Positions 40,314 to 44,365 of a stretch of DNA of 44,365 nt are shown piece by piece. The notes beneath the pieces are model-generated. The model did not search any database and was not told where the DNA came from. It saw only the letters and a program-made list of their open reading frames with translations. Each line of letters opens with the position of its first letter. Position 1 is the stretch's first letter. The DNA is from a bacterium BMS3Abin03 (GTDB taxonomy: Bacteria; Bacteroidota; Ignavibacteria; Ignavibacteriales; Ignavibacteriaceae), in NCBI GenBank assembly GCA_002898075.1, contig BDSV01000018.1, forward strand, positions 1 through 44,365, given 5' to 3'. The translations under genes were made by a program, and so were the position numbers.

Positions 40314-41537
40314 TTATTTGGTTAAGATCATCTTCCTAACACTTGTAAAACGGCTTCCGTCAACGCCGTTTGCTTCAATCCTATAGAAGTAAACACTGCT
40401 ATTCAGATTAGCCGCATCGAAAATTACATCATGATTTCCTGCAGCCATATTTGAATTCACCAAGGTAGCTACTGTTTCACCAAGTAAGTTATAAACTGTT
40501 AAAGTTACTTTAGAATCTGTAGCGAGACCAAATGAAATTTTAGTGCTCGGGTTGAATGGATTCGGATAATTTTGAGCCAGGGTAAATTCAACAGGCGGTT
40601 CTACTTCAGTTAGAAGCTCATTATAATATGTGGCAGTACCATCGAAATCTACCTGTTTTAATCTGTAAGTATATTGACCGGGAGACAGGTTCTCATCTAC
40701 AAAAGTATATGAGTGAGATTCGGTAGTAGTACCGTATCCGTTTGCAAATCCGATTGTAAGAAATTCGCCGTTTGTTTTTCTCTGGATTTCGAAGCCATGA
40801 TTATTCATCTCCGTGGCAGTCTGCCAGTTCAATGTAACGGCATTCTTATTTACCTGGAATGTGAAAGACATTAGTTCAACAGGAACAATGTCATCCGTAA
40901 CAATTGTCTGGTAATACGCTACAGGATCTACAAAAGTTTCCTGAACGTCTTGTGTTGCCGGAGGTGGATCTCCGTATGGCGGTGCCCAGTTCCAGCCAAT
41001 ACCAGATTGTAATTCACCAAATGAACAAGGAATTGGATATGGTGATGCAGGGTTTTCATTCCAGTAATTTGCATTCACATCCCATTGCAGGTAAATTGCA
41101 TAATAATTACCTGGTACAAAATCGAAATCAATTGCACCTGAGCTATACCAGCCTTCCCCCGGTCCCTGCCCAAGAATATTTACTGAATGAACAAGGTTAT
41201 AGGTGCCTTGCTGAGCAGCACCTTCATACACAACGAACCACATATTTGCGGCAGCCGTCGGATTCAGGTAAAAACGTTGCTCAACTAATTTCCTGGCAGT
41301 AGTACAATAAAATATGTTACCACGACCTCGCATACCCCCCGGACCATACATATTTTGGTTTGATCCAAAAATTTCCTCCAGCGGAACATAAGCCGGTGGA
41401 TTGTTCTGGTCAGGTGTGGGATTTATAACGAACGGTGCGTTTGCATCTGCTTCACTCTTAGTACCTTGCCCGAACGAAGCACTAAAACACACCAGTAGGA
41501 ATAATGCAAACATAGTTGTAAATAATTTAGATCGCAT
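40314..41537 (-). CDS. Secreted protein with type A T9SS sorting domain (407 aa)
   Basis: A signal peptide (LFLLVCFSASFGQG) is followed by a domain of about 190 residues with no recognised family (WFVVYEGAAQQGTYNLVHSVNILGQG, YYAIYLQWDVNANYWNEN). Then a fibronectin-like region (VELMSFTFQVNKNAVTLNWQTATEMNNHGFEIQRK) is shared with the 41815 gene. The last ~85 residues are the type A sorting domain ([20 protein letters not shown]...SVRKMILTK). The protein is expected to be moved across the outer membrane by the type IX system and then attached or released. It has its own terminator. Function of the N-terminal domain is unknown; fluid-contact or binding roles are possible. Confidence 0.88.
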   Translation of the reverse strand: MRSKLFTTMFALFLLVCFSASFGQGTKSEADANAPFVINPTPDQNNPPAYVPLEEIFGSNQNMYGPGGMRGRGNIFYCTTARKLVEQRFYLNPTAAANMWFVVYEGAAQQGTYNLVHSVNILGQGPGEGWYSSGAIDFDFVPGNYYAIYLQWDVNANYWNENPASPYPIPCSFGELQSGIGWNWAPPYGDPPPATQDVQETFVDPVAYYQTIVTDDIVPVELMSFTFQVNKNAVTLNWQTATEMNNHGFEIQRKTNGEFLTIGFANGYGTTTESHSYTFVDENLSPGQYTYRLKQVDFDGTATYYNELLTEVEPPVEFTLAQNYPNPFNPSTKISFGLATDSKVTLTVYNLLGETVATLVNSNMAAGNHDVIFDAANLNSSVYFYRIEANGVDGSRFTSVRKMILTK

Positions 41538-41814
41538 ATACCCTCACTTTTTTGTTGATGAAATGTGTTAATTAAGAATTTACTTTTTAAATAAATATTT
41601 TATTTCTTAAGAAATAATATATCTTTTAACCGGAACCGGAAATAAATGATATAAAAACATCAACATAAAGAACTAAAGAAAACCGCAATCTATAATAAAT
41701 CTCCAAGCATTCCCTTATGTAGAAATAAATATATTAAAAATTATGTTTATTACAAATAAAAAACCCGAAATAAATTGAATTTTATTCCGGGCTTTAGTAT
41801 AATCGACAGAACTA
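41538..41814. other. Intergenic region between T9SS cargo genes
   Basis: About 280 bp, AT-rich, with the terminator of the 41815 gene at its right end. It should hold the promoter of the 40314 gene; no boxes were assigned. Confidence 0.4.
41759..41796 (-). terminator. Rho-independent terminator
   Basis: CCCGAAATAAA-ttgaat-TTTATTCCGGG (one mismatch) with A- and T-runs either side. It closes the 41815-43788 gene. Confidence 0.8.
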
Positions 41815-43788
41815 TTACTTGGTTAAGATCATTTTTTTAACACTTGTAAACCGGTTTCCGTCAACACCGTTTGCTTCAATCTTATAAAAATAGACTCCGC
41901 TATTAATGTTTGAAGCATCAAAGTTTACTTCATGTACACCGGCTGTTAAATCGGAAGAGATTAAAGTTGTAACTTCCTGTCCGAGCACGTCAAATATCTT
42001 CAACACAACTTTAGAATCTGCTGCGAGACTAAAAGTTATTTTAGTGCTTGGGTTGAATGGATTCGGATAGTTTTGCTCTAAAGAAAATTCAACCGGAGCT
42101 GCTACATCAACCTGAACAGCTTCTGAATATTCGAAAGAACCGTCGTAATCTACCTGTTTCAACCTGTAGAAGTAAGTTCCCGTCTGAACATTGCCGTCAG
42201 TATAATTATAATTATGAGTTTCTGTAGTTGTTCCAAAACCGTTAACGAATCCAATTGTTGTAAATTCACTATTCATTTGACGCTGAACTTCGAAACCTAA
42301 GTTATTCTGCTCGGTTGCAGTTGTCCAATTTAGATAAACCGATCCATCCGAAGTTTGAGCAGTAAATGAAGTTAGTTCAACAGGTACTGTATGTGGCGGT
42401 AGGAAATCGGAATAAAACCTTGGCAGTAATTGATAGCCATGATCAACACAACCACCGGAACAGTATTGATTGCCTATACCGATAATATCCTGGGGCCAGC
42501 TCGGTTCCGGATTGTTATCAATATCGGTATCGGAATCAATCCGCATATCCAACGTATCAATACCATCACTTACCTGAACGGTAGCGCTACCGCCGGAAGG
42601 CCATGTTCCGTCAACCATTGTAAGTGCCTCAAAAGCAACTAAGCTGCCTTCGTAAGCTTCCGGATCGGCTTTATATTGCGCAATTGTAAGAACCTGGTAA
42701 TCAGGTAATGGATTGCCGGAACTTATTACAGTAATACCGGATACATCTGCCGGCTGGATTTCGGTCAATCCGTTAAATTGTGCTACCTCGCCGGTTACTT
42801 CAATTAAATCGCCTAAATTTAAAGTAAGAGCAGTTCCGCCCAAGAAAATATTTACTCCAGCGGTTCCGTCATCTATATAATATGAAGAGTTTGACGACTG
42901 ATAATTTGGTGAGAAAACAACTCCCTGTACTGTAACAATATCACCTAATCTATCCGGAATTAAATCACCGTCAAGGTCTTCAATTGCCTCAGATATTGGT
43001 AAAAATGTACCAACGTTTGCGGTTCCATAAATAAGGAAAGGAAATCCTTGCGGAGTAGCGGTACCGCCGTCTAGAGCAGGATTCCAGGAAGTGGTATATT
43101 GAAGAGCGTTACCCGTTGTAGTTTCACCAAGGATTACAATTGGCGGAGCCCAGGGACCTGAAGATGCACTGCCGTCAGACTGCCAATCGAGCCAGTATGT
43201 ACCTGCCGGCAAGGTAGTTCCTACAGCAACAGTGTTCTTCATTATTGCTCTTGAAGTTGAGTTAGGGCTTGTTTCCGAGGCTCTGTAAATATTTGACCAT
43301 TCGGTATATACCATCACATTTGTTGTAGCGTCTCCCCAAACAATGGTGCTTGTACCGAGATCGGGTGGTCCATCCCATATTTGCAGGTTAACCGCTGTAA
43401 TTGTCGATGGAATTCCGCCGTTAGTTTGATAAGCATAAAAAATGATGGAATCGATTGTCCATTCTTCAGTAGCGGTAAAATCATCGGCTATTCTGTTTCC
43501 GGCAGCAACCTGATGACCGAAACCTAATGTTGTCATTCCGAGAGTTGTGTTTTCTAACAGACTTAAATCCGCACCTCCTGCACCGCCGCCGGCTACATTG
43601 TATGCTGGACCATTATCATATAGTACATCCGCCGGTGAATCATATTGCCAACCGGGTGTGATTTGAAAAATGAAGTTGTTTTCAAATACAGTTTCTACAT
43701 CCTGCGCATTGTTTTGTGCATAGCTAATACCCGCACACAGCAATAATGCAAAAACTACAGATAATATAATTTGAAGCTTTTTAAGCAT
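41815..43788 (-). CDS. Secreted protein with OB-fold-like region and T9SS sorting domain (657 aa)
   Basis: Signal peptide ([10 protein letters not shown]), started at an ATG behind a strong Shine-Dalgarno (AGGAGG). Residues ~45-250 form a beta-rich domain ([47 protein letters not shown]) seen in many Bacteroidota exoproteins. Residues ~275-400 look like an OB-fold nucleic-acid/DUF5689-type domain ([56 protein letters not shown]). The fibronectin-like segment ([29 protein letters not shown]) and the type A sorting domain ([20 protein letters not shown]...SVKKMILTK) follow. It is exported by the type IX system. No catalytic motif was recognised; the function is unknown. Confidence 0.88.
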   Translation of the reverse strand: MLKKLQIILSVVFALLLCAGISYAQNNAQDVETVFENNFIFQITPGWQYDSPADVLYDNGPAYNVAGGGAGGADLSLLENTTLGMTTLGFGHQVAAGNRIADDFTATEEWTIDSIIFYAYQTNGGIPSTITAVNLQIWDGPPDLGTSTIVWGDATTNVMVYTEWSNIYRASETSPNSTSRAIMKNTVAVGTTLPAGTYWLDWQSDGSASSGPWAPPIVILGETTTGNALQYTTSWNPALDGGTATPQGFPFLIYGTANVGTFLPISEAIEDLDGDLIPDRLGDIVTVQGVVFSPNYQSSNSSYYIDDGTAGVNIFLGGTALTLNLGDLIEVTGEVAQFNGLTEIQPADVSGITVISSGNPLPDYQVLTIAQYKADPEAYEGSLVAFEALTMVDGTWPSGGSATVQVSDGIDTLDMRIDSDTDIDNNPEPSWPQDIIGIGNQYCSGGCVDHGYQLLPRFYSDFLPPHTVPVELTSFTAQTSDGSVYLNWTTATEQNNLGFEVQRQMNSEFTTIGFVNGFGTTTETHNYNYTDGNVQTGTYFYRLKQVDYDGSFEYSEAVQVDVAAPVEFSLEQNYPNPFNPSTKITFSLAADSKVVLKIFDVLGQEVTTLISSDLTAGVHEVNFDASNINSGVYFYKIEANGVDGNRFTSVKKMILTK

Positions 43789-44066
43789 GAGACCTCCTGT
43801 AAGGTTATAGTTATAAATAGATGTGATTTATAATTACTTAGAAATGATTTATAAAATAAAAAGGGAAAAAAATATAGTTTGTTAAAGTTCATAAAATTCT
43901 TTCATTCTTGAATGAATTTCTTCAAGTCAAAATGGTAAAAATTTATAAATAATGCAAATAAATATATAAAAATAATGGTTGGTTAAAAAAGTTTTTATGC
44001 GGGAACAGAATAAAAAAAAGCCGGCTCAATTGAGCCGGCTTGAAATTTATGCAGAAACTATTACTA
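43789..44066. other. Intergenic region with strong terminator
   Basis: About 280 bp of AT-rich DNA with the 24-bp palindromic terminator of the partial gene at its right part. The promoter of the 41815 gene should lie here; not assigned. Confidence 0.4.
44018..44041 (-). terminator. Rho-independent terminator (24-bp palindrome)
   Basis: AAGCCGGCTCAATTGAGCCGGCTT is a perfect palindrome with a T-run on the minus strand, ending the partial gene at the window edge. Confidence 0.92.
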
Positions 44067-44365
44067 TTACTTGGTTAAGATCATCTTCTTAACTGAAGTA
44101 AAGTTAGTTCCGTCAACTCCGTTTGCTTCAATCCTGTAGAAGTAAACACCGCTATTCAGGTTTAAAGCATTAAAGTTAATTTCGTGCAATCCTGCTGTTA
44201 ATTGACCGTTAACAAGAGAAGTGATTTCCTGACCCAATACATCAAATACTTTCAAGTTTACTTTGCTATCGACAGCCAAGCTAAACTTGATAGTCGTACT
44301 TGGGTTGAATGGGTTCGGATAGTTCTGCTCTAATGCAAATTCATCCGGTGCAACAACATCAACAT
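44067..44365 (-). CDS. T9SS type A sorting domain, N-terminal part beyond window
   Basis: The ORF track starts it at an internal ATG (44279), but the frame stays open to the window end and reads [46 protein letters not shown]...SVKKMILTK. It is the C-terminal sorting domain of a third secreted protein whose body lies outside the window. DNA similarity to the 3' ends of the 41815 and 40314 genes is high. Confidence 0.92.
   Translation of the reverse strand, partial: VDVVAPDEFALEQNYPNPFNPSTTIKFSLAVDSKVNLKVFDVLGQEITSLVNGQLTAGLHEINFNALNLNSGVYFYRIEANGVDGTNFTSVKKMILTK

Noticed and set aside
44067-44279. Independent 70-aa gene as listed in the ORF track
   Set aside because: The frame is open to the window end and reads the usual sorting-domain start upstream of the internal ATG.
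1-44365. CRISPR array, tRNA, rRNA or prophage
   Set aside because: No regularly spaced repeats, no cloverleaf or rRNA sequence and no phage structural or integrase gene were seen.

Overview
The window reads as chromosomal DNA of an anaerobic or facultatively anaerobic member of the Ignavibacteria (Bacteroidota/Chlorobiota side). The evidence is AT-rich coding with a Gram-negative envelope gene set (kdsA, kdsD, lptC, an OstA/LptA-like gene, lptB). Three secreted proteins end in the '[11 protein letters not shown]...KMILTK' type A type-IX-secretion sorting domain typical of that group. Shine-Dalgarno sites are strong only in front of a few highly expressed or secreted genes. No rRNA, tRNA, CRISPR or prophage was seen.

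Layout. 1-954: a secreted protein cut by the window edge. 1175-3872: a GNAT acetyltransferase, a two-domain protein joining an AmgK/APH-type sugar kinase to a RapZ C-terminal domain, and a MurU-like nucleotidyltransferase; this looks like an amino-sugar or peptidoglycan-recycling operon. 3864-4653: a 180-bp hairpin-rich repeat present twice, with a DUF559 (Vsr-like) nuclease gene between the copies, sitting between the convergent stop codons of murU and lptB. 4656-9856 (minus): a Kdo/LPS-export operon kdsA-unknown-kdsD-lptC-ostA-lptB with overlapping junctions. 9973-10526: a DUF433/DUF5615 toxin-antitoxin-like pair. 10817-15142: a large secreted PIG-L deacetylase, an unlisted 45-residue membrane protein and a sodium:solute symporter, all overlapping. 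15457-18819: MerR, SQR-like flavoprotein, DUF1641, TusE and DsrE, a sulfur-trafficking cluster. 19344-21026: an OmpA/TSP3/SPOR envelope protein.

21479-34762 (all minus) is the centrepiece: six multiheme c-type cytochromes (about 41 possible haem sites), two NHL beta-propeller proteins, a 659-residue outer-membrane beta-barrel, a PAS histidine kinase, a NarL-type regulator and a stand-alone receiver that lacks the phospho-acceptor aspartate. The arrangement suggests a porin-cytochrome conduit moving electrons across the outer membrane, with its own signalling genes. This is inference from composition and context.

35066-44365: a STAS protein, inverted-repeat elements, nth, a phosphohexomutase (glmM-like), DUF58, a TPR lipoprotein and three type-IX-sorted secreted proteins, the last cut by the window edge.

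At least two repeat families are visible: the 180-bp REP/BIME-like unit with the DUF559 gene, and a MITE-like family with the terminal motif AATTTGGTTTTCGGATTTT seen three times. A third, widespread-type palindrome (TGTCATTCTGAG...) lies inside the sulfur cluster.
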